From: Omphiscola glabra | Lineage: Eukaryota; Mollusca; Gastropoda; Lymnaeidae | Length of the DNA: 64,000 nucleotides | Assembly: GCA_964017045.1 (NCBI GenBank) | Contig: OZ024802.1 | Coordinates: 11,420,435-11,484,434 of the forward strand | Direction: 5' to 3' | Shown: piece by piece, positions 11,641-23,442 of the stretch | Layout of the letters: the number at the start of each line of letters is the position of its first letter | Numbering within the stretch: the stretch's first letter is position 1 | Position numbers and translations under genes: made by a program | The notes under the pieces: model-generated | Seen by the model: the letters and a program-made list of their open reading frames with translations, nothing else | The model's database searches: none | Told to the model about the DNA's origin: nothing

Positions 11641-11887
11641 GAAGGCTTTGTGATTTCTTTTTAATTTTTTTTTATAGATGTGTTCCTGGGATTGTGTAGG
11701 GTGGAAAAAAAACGCATTTCATGCCGTGGGTAAATGTCTGGATCCGGAGATAAAATTTGGCCACATTCATACTTTTCCCTTACATGAGCTAAGCAAATAA
11801 AACAGTTCATTATTTTGCGCTCCGGCTACGTCTGTCATGAACTTTGAATGTAAGTTTGTGTTAGTGCGCAAAAATGAACGACTTTAC
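11641..11887. other. Unique sequence
   Basis: Short non-repetitive stretch with T-rich and A-rich runs. No gene signal. Confidence 0.5.
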
Positions 11888-12713
11888 CGTGCGCGGTGCC
11901 ACGGCTTTGCTCATGACATGAGAACATTGTGTCGAGTGTCATTGCACGGCTTTGCTCATGACATGAGAACATTGAGTCGAGTGTCATTGCACGGCTTTGC
12001 TCATGACATGAGAACATTGTGTCGAGTGTCATTGCACGGCTTTGCTCATGACATGAGAACACTGTGTCGAGTGTCATTGCACGGCTTTGCTCATGACATG
12101 AGAACACTGTGTCGAGTGTCATTGCACGGCTTTGCTCATGACATGAGAACACTGTGTCGAGTGTCATTGCACGGCTTTGCTCATGACATGAGAACACTGT
12201 GTCAAGTGGTCATTGCACGGCTTTGCTCATGACATGAGAACACTGTGTCGAGTGTCATTGCACGGCTTTGCTCATGACATGAGAACACTGTCTCGAGTGT
12301 CATTGCACGGCTTTGCTCATGACATGAGAACACTGTGTCGAGTGTCATTGCACGGCTTTGCTCATGACATGAGAACAATGTGTCGAGTGTCATTGCACGG
12401 CTTTGCTCATGACATGAGAACACTGTGTCGAGTGGTCATTGCACGGCTTTGCTCATGACATGAGAACACTGTGTCGAGTGTCATTGCACGGCTTTGCTCA
12501 TGACATGAGAACATTGTCTCGAGTGTCATTGCACGGCTTTGCTCATGACATGAGAACATTGTGTCGAGTGTCATTGCACGGCTTTGCTCATGACATGAGA
12601 ACATTGTGTCGAGTGTCATTGCACGGCTTTGCTCATGACATGAGAACATTGTCTCGAGTGTCATTGCACGGCTTTGCTCATGACATGAGAACATTGTGTC
12701 GAGTGGTCATTGA
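11888..12713. repeat. 45-bp minisatellite, 18 copies
   Basis: The unit contains GTCATTGCACGGCTTTGC, the near-palindrome CTCATGACATGAG, and AACATTGTGTCGAGT. Two copies (near 12205 and 12430) and the final one have one extra G (AGTGGTCATTGC), giving 46 bp and splitting the frame. The spacing of those longer copies (about 226 bp, five units) suggests block duplication. The 15-residue open frames on both strands are a product of the period. Confidence 0.96.
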
Positions 12714-13305
12714 CTCTGAACCTGAACGTTGTGAAACGTACCAATATTAAAGAATCATTCATAGAATAAGGTGCGATACCTTTTGTCCGAAATAGCCACC
12801 AGTTGAGGTGAACGAAAGATTAAAATTTGCCACACTCTATCTATATAAATCATAAAACATAACATCATAAGTATGATTAAACAGATCATTTCTCAATTTA
12901 ATTTTATTGATAAACTCCCGTGGGTGGATGGGACTCGTCAAACCTGGATGGCAACTAATCCAATACAAGGAAAGTCTGAACTCAAACCCGTAAATGGAGT
13001 TCCGTAGGCGGATAACATTGTTGCAATTAGACATTCCGGCAAGTCCTGCGACGCAACTGGTGCCAAGCTGTATCATCCACATGATGTTCCCTTGGGTTAT
13101 CCTGCGGTGTGGAGAGAGGCCATTTGCTGTTGGGAACCAGCTTATAATCCTAAAAGAATACTCCCAGGTCTTGTGGATTTTGTCCTGCGCAGTCCGCACC
13201 ATCGTAACATTGTAACGGACGGATGCCACCAAAAATAATAATAAAAAATAAACTATTAAATAAAATTAAATTGAGAAATAAGCTGTCTAATCATATTTAA
13301 TTAAT
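12714..13305. mobile_element. Probable transposon remnant bounded by inverted AT-rich arms
   Basis: The segment 12872-12912 (TTTCTCAATTTAATTTTATT core) is the reverse complement, with several mismatches, of about 13245-13297. About 330 bp of more GC-balanced sequence lies between the arms, with CTCCCGTGGGTGGATGGGAC near its left end and an A-rich end with AATAATAATAAAAAATAA on its right. A 131-codon minus-strand open frame spans it, but I recognise no domain. The boundaries and class are inference. A short retroelement with an A-rich tail is an alternative. Confidence 0.45.
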
Positions 13306-13373
13306 TATTGCAATAGGGGGACGACACCAGGTAAGTCGTCCATTTGGAAAACTTTCATGCTTAGATTTGTCAC

Positions 13374-13560
13374 CAGAGGCGTAGCTAAGGGGGCCAGGGG
13401 GAACAGATGTCCCTGGGCGCCAGACTAGTTAGGGGCCCCAAAATGTGCTTAGATATTATTTTACTGATGATAATGATGGGTTTGAGAGTTGAAAACAGAA
13501 AGGCAGGCCCTTTAAAAGGAATCTTGTTCCCGGGCGCCAAACAGTCTAGCTACGCCTCTG
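13374..13560 (+). mobile_element. hAT-type MITE with CAGAGGCGTAGC ends
   Basis: 187 bp, beginning CAGAGGCGTAGCTA and ending TAGCTACGCCTCTG, a perfect 14-bp inverted repeat. Flanks TTTGTCAC and TTGGTCAC form an 8-bp duplication with one mismatch, the length typical of hAT. The interior holds CTGGGCGCCA/CGGGCGCCA blocks shared with related copies in this window. It has no coding capacity. Confidence 0.9.
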
Positions 13561-13897
13561 TTGGTCACGTTATTGTTAGAGAGTATTATTAAGAATGAAA
13601 TCATTCTAAACACCTTAAAGTCAGACTTACATGAAGTATTTTCTTCAATCCTACACACGAATCTACACACAAATTTAAATTGGACCATACCACCCTATCC
13701 CTCTTCACCCCAACCTCCCCCTTTCATTTCCAATGAGCCGACTGAATAGTCCTTCCAGACACAATAAAACCAATGATTGAACCTTGATTGGGTCATGATT
13801 GATCCCTGCATTATTGATGCCGATATTAATGGGGCGCTGACATGGTGTTCAATGAAAGAAGGAAAAAAACAAGTCTAATCAGAAATGAGATGATATT
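13561..13897. other. Unique sequence
   Basis: No gene or repeat was recognised between the MITE and the next minisatellite. Confidence 0.5.
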
Positions 13898-14560
13898 GGG
13901 TGGAGCTGTAGTGGATGGACCTAAGGTTGGAGGGTATAGTGGAGGGACCTAAAGTTGGAGGGTATAGTGGATGGACCTAAGGTTGGAGGGTATAGTGGAG
14001 GGACCTAAGGTTGGAGGGTATAGTGGAGGGACCTAAGGTTGGAGGGTATAGTGGATGGACCTAAGGTTGGAGGGTATAGTGGAGGGACCTAAGGTTGGAG
14101 GGTATAGTGGATGGACCTAAGGTTGGAGGGTATAGTGGAGGGACCTAAGGTTGGAGGGTATAGTGGAGGGACCTAAGGTTGGAGAGTATAGCGGGTGGAC
14201 CTAAGGTTGGAGGGTATAGTGGATCGACCTAAGGTTGGAGGGTATAGTTGAGGAACCTAAGGTTGGAGGGTATAGTGGATGGACCTAAGGTTGGGGGGTA
14301 TAGCGGGTGGACCTAAGGTTGGAGGGTATAGTGGATGGACCTAAAGTTTGAAGGTATAGTTGATGGACCTAAGGTTTGAAGGTATAGTGGATGGACCTAA
14401 GGTTGGAGGGTATAGTGGATGGACCTAAGGTTGGAGGGTATAGTGGATGGACCTAAGGTTGGATGGGGTGGGGGATGAGGGACCTTAGGTATGAGGGGGT
14501 GGGGGATGATTGACCTAAGGTTGGAGGGTGTTGGGATGGATGGACCTAAGTTTGGAGGGG
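13898..14560. repeat. 28-bp minisatellite, about 23 copies
   Basis: The unit is GTGGATGGACCTAAGGTTGG plus AGGGTATA. ATGGACC and AGGGACC forms alternate through part of the array. The last three or four copies (from about 14460) are longer and degenerate, with GGGGTGGGGGATGA. The unit is not related to the 28-bp unit at the start of the window. Confidence 0.95.
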
Positions 14561-14780
14561 GTGTGGAAGGATGTAGTGACAGTATCAGAGATGTAATGAG
14601 ACAGAGGAAATGAGGGCAGGTTGTCGAGCTGGGATAATGTGAAGGAGTAACAAGAGAGGGGGAGCATGAGGGTGTTGACAGATTACACAGATGTGAAATA
14701 TTGGGGTCTATGAGGATTATACGAAGGAACTACACACCGGTGATTAGTTGACTAGTGGAGAATGATGAGATGAAAAAAGG

Positions 14781-14968
14781 CAGTGGTTCTCAGCCTTCCT
14801 GATGCCGCGACCCTTAAATACAGTTCCTCATGTTGTAGCGACTGCCAACCATAAAATTATTTTCGTTGCTACTTCATAAATATATGTTTTCCGATGGTCT
14901 TAGGCGACCCCCATGTAAGGGTCGTTCGACCTCCAAAGAGGTCGCTACCCATAGGTTGAGAACCGCTG
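14781..14968 (+). mobile_element. SPIN-like hAT MITE, copy 2
   Basis: 188 bp, starting CAGTGGTTCTCAGCC and ending GGTTGAGAACCGCTG. The interior has ATGCCGCGACCCTTAAATAC, CCATAAAATTATTTTCGTTG and GATGGTCTTAGGCGACCC, all SPIN-like as I remember that family. Flanks AAAAAAGG and AAATAAGG are an 8-bp duplication with one change. It is closer to the remembered consensus than copy 1. Confidence 0.93.
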
Positions 14969-15033
14969 AAATAAGGCATAATTAGAGGTATAAATATCAA
15001 TGGGAGGAGATTTGGTAGAGCTATGGTGAGGAT

Positions 15034-15500
15034 CGAAGATGTAGTAAAGTGCTACCATGTGGCAATGTGCTAAGATGCAGTAAAGGGCTACCATGTGGCA
15101 ATTTGCCAAGATGTGGTAAAGTCTTAGAAATGGTTATGTGTGAACATGTGTTGTACGTCCCGATATATGAAGACAAAGTAAGATATAGAGATGAACTGTA
15201 CGCTATAAGACTACATGAGCTAAAAAGGATAGTTTTAAAAGCTTTTTTAAATTGCTGAGAATGGGCGATGTACGGAGATGTGCTAAGATGTGGCAATGTG
15301 CTAAGATGGGGCAATGTGCTAAGATGTGGCAATGTGCTAAGATGTTGCAATGTGCTAAGTTGCGGCAATGTTCTAAGATATGGTTATATGCGCATTGTGG
15401 CGATGCGCTAAATGTGACCGTGTGTTTAGATATGGAAATATGCTAAGATGTGACAATGTGCGAAGATGTGGGAATGTGCTAAGCTCTTGTGAGGTGTTAA
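15034..15500. repeat. Degenerate 18-bp repeat, interrupted
   Basis: Repeats of AGATGTGGCAATGTGCTA occur at 15034-15125 and 15262-15500, with about 135 bp of non-repeat sequence between. Copies drift to TTGCGGCAATGTTCTAAG and TGGGGCAATGTGC. Confidence 0.85.
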
Positions 15501-15834
15501 GATATGGCATTCGCCCATGTGTCAATGTTAAAATCTAAAATCATCAAGCATTTTTTCTTCCAAAAAAATAAATAGCATAAAAAAATAAAAATACAAAATA
15601 CTTAGAAATTGAATGTTTTGAGCACGCAAGAGATGTTCCCAGATCTGCTGAGTCTTAAAGTTCACTAGTGATCCACACTTGCTATTTCAGCCAAACGTGT
15701 GCCTCTACAAAACATACACCGTGGCGTGATACATTTTAACAGCTTACAACAACTTCACACAGCCCGTGTAGGACTAGATGAAAATACATCGGTTGGTCGA
15801 ACGATTCCACAGAGCAAAGGACATTCGACACAAA
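15501..15834. other. Unique sequence
   Basis: AT-rich, with A runs. No gene was recognised. Confidence 0.5.
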
Positions 15835-15925
15835 CACAACCACACAGACACAACCACACAAACACAACCACACAGACACAGACACAACCACACAGACACA
15901 ACCACACAGACACAACCATACGCAA
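15835..15925. repeat. ACAACCACACAGAC microsatellite/short repeat
   Basis: 14-bp CACAACCACACAGA units with one 6-bp ACAGAC insertion. Confidence 0.9.
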
Positions 15926-17090
15926 GACACATGTATGTACAACGGGATGCGGGTGAGCTTAATTTCACTAGTGAAACGGGGAATATCCGAGCCAATCACC
16001 GTGTCAAAGTTTGAACAGTCGAACAGTCAGTGAAACAAGTATCAAGGTGCATTTTTTCATGGTTGACATTAATAGACTCACTCGTAGAATGTCACTGTAT
16101 ACTGGACCGCCAGGAATAGGGTTGGGGGGGGGGGGAGGGGTTAAACATGTCGTCTGCTAATTAATCACTCCGAGTCACGATTTAGTCATTCAGAATTTAG
16201 CATTAGTCAAGCAGAGTACTATCTAGACACGCAGAATAGGACTTAAACAAACGGAATAGGACTTAGTAACAAAGAATATTACTTAGTATAATAATTACCT
16301 GGTCTAAATACTGCCAAGCTTTACTAGAGTAAAAAAAAATTATACTAATACTGTTTTGTAAAGAAGTCTATACATTTTATGTGTATTTAAAACGGGTCAT
16401 TCTTATCAATCACATTTGAACGCCGGAATCATGTTAAGAACACATGAGATGTTTACAAAAGACATCATGCATATTCATTAAATTTGCGAGTTTATCTGAA
16501 GTGAAATCGTATAAAATTACGCTATAAAGCTCCAACTATTCAGTTGAGGGAAATGTTTCTTTGAAACGGCTAGATCTTTCTTCAGATTAAGTTACTAATT
16601 GCCTCTTTGATTTACTTAAATACATTTTTTTCTAAAAACCAATAACCGGCCCTCACCCCCCCCCCTACCCCACAAAAAACCAACAAAAAACAACAACAAA
16701 CAAACAAACAAAAGACATGGAATGGCCATGATAATCGAAATGCTTGTTCACAAACAACGGGTTCTGGTTCTGATAGGGTACGTTGCTGCATCCATGTCCT
16801 GGCATATGTGCAACGGTTGGGGAAGCGATGCTGCTACCCTAACGGCTTCTAGCAGACGCTATTTTGCTGTTGTATTTTAGCTTTCTTCTTGATTCTCATT
16901 TTTAACACACACAAAAATAATAATTATTTTTTTAATAATAATAAAAATTCAATTCATGCATAAAACATGAGTAGGTTGTTTACCATTTTGATATCAATAA
17001 GAGAAAAGCAGTTCAGTTGTGAATTTAGTCAATATGGACTAAACTATTTTCTGATCAAAGCTCTGTTATTCAGTAAACTGTGTTACAAAA
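15926..17090. other. Unique AT-rich sequence
   Basis: Contains a poly-G run (about 16123), about five degenerate repeats of AGAATAGGACTTA (16180-16290), a poly-C run (about 16660) and CAAACAAACAAA (16697-16712). The stretch at 16750-16860 is more GC-rich and could be a fragment of an older element, but I cannot name it. Confidence 0.5.
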
Positions 17091-17258
17091 CAGTGGCGAA
17101 GCGAGCTTAACTCGCGCCCGGTTCACAATACCTTTTTAGCGCCCCCCCCCCCATTCGAAAACCATACAATATTATATGTAAAATATACCATTTGGCGCCC
17201 CTTTGTGAGTAGCGCCCGGGGCATGATGCCCCCTTCCCCCCCCCTCGCTACGCCACTG
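17091..17258 (-). mobile_element. hAT-type MITE, family A (CAGTGGCG ends), copy 1
   Basis: 168 bp, with ends CAGTGGCGAAGCGAG and CTCGCTACGCCACTG. Flanking TTACAAAA is duplicated exactly on both sides (8 bp). The interior carries GGCGCCCC and CGGGGCATGATGCCCCC. Its reverse complement is the same element as 59592-59757, with only a few differences by eye plus different lengths of poly-G. The perfect duplication and high identity point to recent movement. Confidence 0.94.
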
Positions 17259-18935
17259 TTACAAAATTAGCACTTTTAAAGAAAACACAATCGTTCCATT
17301 TAATAAAAACCCAATCAGACATGCACTCTTTGTATGCGCCCCTTTTATATAAAAAATCTTTTTAAAAATTGCAATTTTAAATTTTTTTATTTTTTTTAGA
17401 AAGCATTTTTTTTTTTGAAGTTTCATTTTATGTAGGTCACAATACATGAAATCGAGTAGATTTAAAAAGATGCTTATGGCTTTATTTTTTTTAAAGCATG
17501 ATTCCATCAAACAATTTATAATTTGCAACGATCTCTTAATTTAAAAGTCATGTTTTTACGTTGAAATATAATTCGAAAACAGATTGCACATGTTTTATAC
17601 TTGGCAGGAACTATTATTAAAACTACAGACTTTTTTTAACTGATGTAAAGGTGGGTTGATACAGTGTTGTTTAAGTCTTTAAATTTGTGAAGTTGAAAAA
17701 AAAAAAAAAAAATTAAAATACCGACTATGTGAACAACGGGAAGTAAGATCTCGGCCTATAATCAGGAGCGGCCAATTTTAGGAAAAATACGATATTTATA
17801 ATCGAATAGGGTAAGACTCTAACAAGATTAGCCCTTTACGGATCATCAAATATATTTAGCGTAGCTATATTTCGTAGATTCCAATAATTGTATTGGGTTA
17901 ATGGCACCAGTTTCTTCTATTCTCTTTTAAAAATATTATAAAAATGACAATTTATTCTTTTTTCATCAAATATATTTCCGTTGTACTTTTGTGCAATTTT
18001 TTCTCCAGAGTGGGTTGGGGGGGGGGGGTCCACTTGACTTGCTCCAGTGGGTAAGGCCCTTATCCCCCACCCGGAGAGATGCCTGTAAGAAACACTGGTC
18101 GGCAGGTAATCAACTCTGCAGTTGGACGACAATACCGTCCCTCTTAAGATAGGAAAAAAAGTGCGGCCTGGGCCCGGACCACCCCGTCCTCGGCCCTCTT
18201 CCTATACGCCAGTGCTGACATTTTTCAGCCTGATGTCTGTTTTAGTGCGTCGTGTCGTCATTATAGTCCAGTACCACGCGGCCCGCAGAATCCGCGAGTG
18301 CCTTTAATTTAAAAAAAAAATAATTAGAAAATCCACCATGTACAAAATAATGAGATATTCCAACACAATACACACAACTAATCCAAACATCCGCGTAAAT
18401 CGCGTTTTTCCCCCTTCTTTTATCAAAAAAAATAATAATAATAATAAATAATAATACTAATTTAATATCATGACCTTACTTGATCAAAAGTTCTGGCCGA
18501 CCTAATTTCATTAGGCTTTAAACATTCATATCAAATTTCTTTCTCTAAGTAAAAAAAAACTAAGATAATTACAGAGAACAAAATTAGATGCCATGTTTTA
18601 TTCCGATTAATTTCCCGTTTCATTTTTAGCTGGCCTCTCACCTGTTTTCTTCTTGATCATGTCTTCGTTTTATCAATAGTAAAATCACACGTGGTATTTC
18701 GGGGGGGGGGGGGGGAAGGGGGAGAGGGTGTGTGTAATTAAGTGAAATGAACAAGGTCGTAGTGGGAAGGGGTGAAGGAAGAGGGGGGGCCGGGGGAAGT
18801 AGTTTCTATGGATTTAAATTTAATTCAACTGGTTAAGCCACTGAACGGGAAGCAAATTCTGCAAACTACAATGAACATCTTAAGATTTGTGATGTGCAGA
18901 CCTTGTTGGGGGCTTTGGAGAGGGTATGGGGTATC
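17259..18935. other. Unique AT-rich sequence
   Basis: No gene was recognised. Contains A and T homopolymers (17390-17410, 17697-17712), poly-G at about 18017 and 18702, and AATAATAATAAT at 18430. TATACGCCAGTG near 18203 resembles a decayed hAT end, but no partner end was found. Confidence 0.5.
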
Positions 18936-19135
18936 GGGTTAGGTTAGTGGGTTATGGAAATAGGTTAGGTAGTGGGTTATGTAATGGGGTAGGGTAATCG
19001 GGTTAGGTTAGGTTAGTGGGTTATGGAAATAGGTTAGGTTAGTAGGTTATGGAAATGGGTTAGAGTAGTGGGATATGGAATTGGGTTAGGGTAGGTGGTA
19101 AGAGTAGGGGGTTAGAGTAGAGATTATAGTAGGGG
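18936..19135. repeat. Degenerate GGTTAG-rich tract
   Basis: Repeated GGTTAGGTTAGTGGG and TTATGGAAATA motifs. The GGTTAG words resemble a degenerate telomeric TTAGGG/TTAGG repeat, but the period is irregular (about 25-33 bp). Confidence 0.75.
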
Positions 19136-19628
19136 TGTTTTGTAAAAGGTTAGTCCATCGCAGTTAAGTTGTCATTATTTATATTGGTACTGACAAAAAC
19201 TGCTTTTTTAAAAAAAAAATGTTTTGTGTCAGTGGCAGGTCAAAGGATTCAAATTGGGAAGGGGGGAGGTCACCCCCCCCCCCTTTGGGGTTGCAGAAAT
19301 TAAATGCCCTACTGCCAAATAGATAAAAATGTCAACTATCGACTAAAATAAAACATTGACTGCTATTTTAAAAAACACATCCATACCTTATAATAATAAC
19401 TGTATGTCTGTGCGTCTGTGTGTATGTGCGTCTTTGTGTCTATGTGTCTGTATGGCTATAACTTTCGTACCATTTACTAGGTCACGACAATAATTTTAAG
19501 CTGGCCATGCCATTCTACCTACTAGGCATACGCATATGAGTCTTCTTATAATAGGGGTTTACATATGATGGAAAAAATTTTGAATTCAAAATGCGCACCA
19601 CGATTTTTTTTTCTTTCTTTAAAATGTT
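19136..19628. other. Unique sequence with poly-C and TGTGTCT tract
   Basis: Poly-C with flanking poly-G (19258-19285) and a short TGTGTCTATGTGTCTGT microsatellite (about 19405-19455). No gene was recognised. Confidence 0.5.
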
Positions 19629-19702
19629 TATAATAGTGGTGCGGCATTGCGCAGGATGCAATAGTGGTGCGGCATTGCGCAGGATGCAATAGTGGTGCGG
19701 CA
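19629..19702. repeat. 28-bp repeat, 2.6 copies
   Basis: AATAGTGGTGCGGCATTGCG plus CAGGATGC repeated nearly perfectly. Confidence 0.93.
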
Positions 19703-19786
19703 TGCTATGGTACATGGGTTGCAAATCCCCCCACCCCCAATGATTCTTTTCATTTAAAAATAATCTCAAGGAGCCTTTCATAAACG

Positions 19787-20108
19787 ATGTGGCGGGTCGG
19801 GGGTGGTGGCGGGTCGGGGGTGGTGGCGATCGGGGTGGTGGCGGGTCGGGGGTGGTAGCGGTCGGGGTGGTGGCAGTCGGGGTGGTGGCGGGTCGGGGGT
19901 GTTGGCGGTCGGGGTGGTGGCGGTCGGGAGTGGTGGCAGGTCGGGGGTGGTGGCGGGTGGGGGGGGTGGTGGCGGGTCGGGGTGGGGGCGGTCGGGGTGG
20001 TGGCGGGTAGGGGGTGGTGGCGGGTCGGGGGTGGTGGCGGGTCGGGGGTGGTGGCGGGTAGGGGGTGGTGACGGTCGGGGTGTGGCGGGTCGGGGTGGTG
20101 GTGGTGGG
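19787..20108. repeat. 16/17-bp G-rich minisatellite, about 20 copies
   Basis: The unit is GTGGTGGCGGGTCGGGG with deletions. It carries repeated GGG and GG blocks on the plus strand, so it could form G-quadruplex structures. The proline/threonine-rich minus frame is low complexity. Confidence 0.94.
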
Positions 20109-20404
20109 CCGAGATTTGTTAAGCATTTTTGATAATGTGTGATAAAAGTGTCTAAACTGTGTTACAAATTTCTGACGCTAAAAAGGGGAGAAAAGGAAAA
20201 AAAAAAGAGGGGGGGGGGGCCACATATCGACCAAAACAGCATGGATGGTCCTCAAGCAATGGGATGGAATGGTGACATTTTATATTGAACCAAATAATTT
20301 AAATAAAATCAAAATACAATTTAAAGAAATTTTGTTTTTGTCCTATTGGGGAAAAATATGGTGGATGGAAAGGTACAGGACGAGGGAAAGCGATGAATTG
20401 TGAA

Positions 20405-22230
20405 GGCGGGGATAAGGTGGTGGGGATGAGGTGGTTGTGATGAGGTGGTGGGAATGAGGTGGGTGGGAATGAGGTGGTGTGAATGATGTGGTGGGAATGA
20501 GGTGGGTGGGAATGAGGTAGTGGGAATGCGGTGGTGGGAATTAAATGGGTGGGAATTAGGTGGTGGGAATTAGGTGGTGGGAATTAGGTGGTGGGAATGA
20601 GGTGGGTGGGAATGAGGTGGGTGGGAATGAGGTGGTGGGAATTAGGTGGGTGGGAATGAGGTGGGTGGGAATGAGGTGGTGGGAATTAGGTGGGTGGGAA
20701 TGAGGTGGTGGGAATGATGTGGGTGGGAATTAGGTGGGCGGAAATTAGGTAGTGGGAATGAGGTGGTGGGAATTAGGCGGGTGGGAATGAGGTGGTGGGA
20801 ATGAGGTGGTGGGAATGAGGTGGTGGGAATTAGGTGGGTGGGAATGAGGTGGTGGGGATTAGATGGGTGGGAATGAGGTGGTGGGAATTAGGTGAGCGGG
20901 AATGAGGTGGTTGGAATTAGGTGTGTGGGAATGAGGTAGTGGGAATGAGGTGAGTGGGAATGAGGTAGTGGGAATTAGGTGGGCGGGAATGAGGTGAGTG
21001 GGAATGAGGTAGTGGGAATTAGGTGGGCGGGAATGAGGTGGTTGGAATTAGGTGTGTGGGAATGAGGTAGTGGGAATGAGGTGAGTGGGAATGAGGTAGT
21101 GGGAATTAGGCGGGTGGGAATGAGGTGGTGGGAATGATGTGGTGGGAATGATGTGGGTGGGAATTAGGTGGGTGGGAATGAGGTAGTGGGGATTAGATGG
21201 GTGGGAATGAGGTGGTGGGAATTAAGTGAGCGGGAATGAGGTGGTTGGAATTAGGTGTGTGGGAATGAGGTAGTGGAAATGAGGTAGTGGGAATTAGGTG
21301 GGCGGGAATGAGGTGGTGGGAATGATGTGGGTGGGAATAACGTGGGTGGGAATGAGGTGGTGGGGATTAGGTGGGAGGAAATGAGTTGGTGGGGATTAGG
21401 TGGGTGGGAATTAGGTGGTGGGAATGATGTGGTGGGAATGAGGTGGGTGGGAATGAGGTGGTGGGTATTAGGTGGGTGGGAATGAGGTGTGTGGGAATGA
21501 GGTGGGTGGGAATGCGGTGGGTGGGAATTAGGTCGGTGCGAATGAGGTGGTGAGGATTAGGTGGGTGGGAATGAGGTGGTGGGGATTAGGTGGGTGGGAA
21601 TGAGGTGGTGGGGATTAGGTGGGTGGGAATGAGGTGGTGGGAATTAGGTGGGTGGGAATTAGGTGGTGGGAATGATGTGGTGGGAATGAGGTGGTGGGAA
21701 TGAGGTGGTGGGAATGAGGTGGTTGGAATGAGGTGGTGGGAATTAGGTGGGTGGGAATTAGGTGGGTGGGAATGAGGTGGTGGGAATGAGGTGGTGGGGA
21801 TTAGGTGGTGGGAATGAGGTGGTGGGGATTAGGTGGGTGGGAATGAGGTGGTTGGGATTGAGGTGGTTGGGATGAGGCGGTGTGAATAAGGTGGTGGGAA
21901 TGAAGTGGTGGAAATGAGGTGGTAGGAATGATGTGGTGGGGATTAGGTGGTGGGAATGAGGTGGTTGGGATGAGGCGGTGTGAATAAGGTGGTGGGAATG
22001 AAGTGGTGGAAATGAGGTGGTGGGAATAATGTGGTGGGGATTATGTGGTGGGAATGAGGTGGTTGGGATGAGGCGGTGTGAATAAGGTGGTGGGAATGAA
22101 GTAGTGGAAATGAGGTGGTAGGAATGAGGTAGTGGGAATGAGGTGGGTGGGAATGAGGTGGGTGGGAATGATGTGGTGGGAATGAGATGGTGGGGATGAG
22201 ATGGTGGGGATGAGATGGTCGGGAGTGGGT
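20405..22230. repeat. 14/15-bp minisatellite, about 1.8 kb
   Basis: The unit is GGTGGGAATGAGGT, with TTAGGT, AATGATGT and GGGTGGG variants. Longer blocks recur, such as GGTTGGGATGAGGCGGTGTG at about 21860, 21962 and 22061 (period about 100 bp), showing local higher-order duplication. Confidence 0.95.
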
Positions 22231-22666
22231 GGTCGGGGTAAGGTTCTGGGGATAAGGGTGTGGGATGAGGAGAAAAAAAGCATCGTAAATTTTCCCTACT
22301 TTTTAAATACGCCGCCGGAGACTCCCTGCCCCCCATCCCACCACTCCCCCCCCCCCCAGCCAAAAAACAACAACAACAACAGTAGCATGAAAACTGAGGT
22401 GAAATGAAAACGAGAAACCTCCTTAATTAAGTAGCATTGAATGAATTAATCAATGAGATTAAGACAGACTGTGATGAGAGAGAGGTAAAGAAGGGAGGGG
22501 GGTCGTTGTTAAAAATCAATTTCGTATTCAGGGATACTTTTTGTTTCTTAAATAATAAAGAAAGTAGCCATTATTGCTTTGTGACGCCATCTTGCTTGCC
22601 TCCTTCAATGGTAACTTCAAGAAAATTTAAATTATTCAGCTGAGTAATGACGTAATACACGGCGGA
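22231..22666. other. Unique sequence
   Basis: Poly-C near 22344 followed by AACAACAACAAC. No gene was recognised. Confidence 0.5.
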
Positions 22667-22846
22667 CAGAATCGAGTCTCTGTCCAGTCACAGTCACAAA
22701 GACCACAGTGCGAACGACGGTTCGGCGACTAACAGTGTACTGGTACTATTGTGGGAGACCTAAAATATCGAGTCTCTGTCACGTTACCACAGTACCAGCG
22801 ATGGTTCAGCAACTAACAGTGTACTCGTACTAATGGGGAAGATGGT
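22667..22846. repeat. About 95-bp tandem duplication
   Basis: TCGAGTCTCTGTC ... GTTC(G/A)GC(G/A)ACTAACAGTGT followed by ACT(G/C)GTACTA occurs twice, with about 80% similarity by eye. Confidence 0.8.
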
Positions 22847-22878
22847 ATCTTTTGTATTGCGTTCCCTTGTTAAATATA

Positions 22879-23104
22879 AGTCAAGTCTATTTCACTGACT
22901 TTGTATCATATGTCGTATTTCACTGACTTTGTATCATATGTCGTATTTCACTGACTTTGTATCATATGTCGTATTTCACTGACTTTGTATCATATGTCGT
23001 TTTTCACTGACTTTGTATCATATGTCGTATTTCACTGAATTTGTATCATATGTCGTATTTCACTGACTTGTGTCATATGTCGTATTTCACTGACTTTGTA
23101 TCAA
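22879..23104. repeat. 28-bp minisatellite, 8 copies
   Basis: The unit is TCATATGTCGTATTTCACTG plus ACTTTGTA. One copy has lost TT (GACTTGTGTC) and one has GAATTTG. Confidence 0.95.
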
Positions 23105-23202
23105 TATCTCTTCATCTAGGTTTTTAATCAATGTAAGACTTCAGTTTTGTATCGGGGACAAAGGACGCTCTACAATATGACATCCCCATCCTGGAATACC
23201 GG

Positions 23203-23442
23203 GACAGACACAGACACACACAGACACACACAGACAGACACACATAGGCAGACACAGACAGACAGACACTGACAGACAGACACACACACACACAGACAGA
23301 CACAGACACATAGACATAAACAGAGACAGACAGACACACACACACAGACAGACACACACAGACAGACTCGCACACAGACAGACACATACAGGCATACACA
23401 GACAGACACATACACAGACACACACAACGACACACACATACA
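23203..23442. repeat. (CA)n/(GACA)n microsatellite
   Basis: Mixed ACACACAGACAGAC tract. The minus frames read as cysteine/valine-rich low-complexity protein and are not genes. Confidence 0.93.

Noticed and set aside
11835..12750. 15-residue repeat proteins on both strands (HGFAHDMRTLCRVSL and MFSCHEQSRAMTLDT types)
   Set aside because: Both strands are open because of the 45-bp period. The 46-bp units shift the frame without any sign of selection.
18121..18215. Possible hAT right end TATACGCCAGTG
   Set aside because: No matching left end and no 8-bp duplication were found.
19515..20132. Pro/Thr-rich 203-codon minus frame and Gly-rich plus frames
   Set aside because: Low-complexity translation of the G-rich array.
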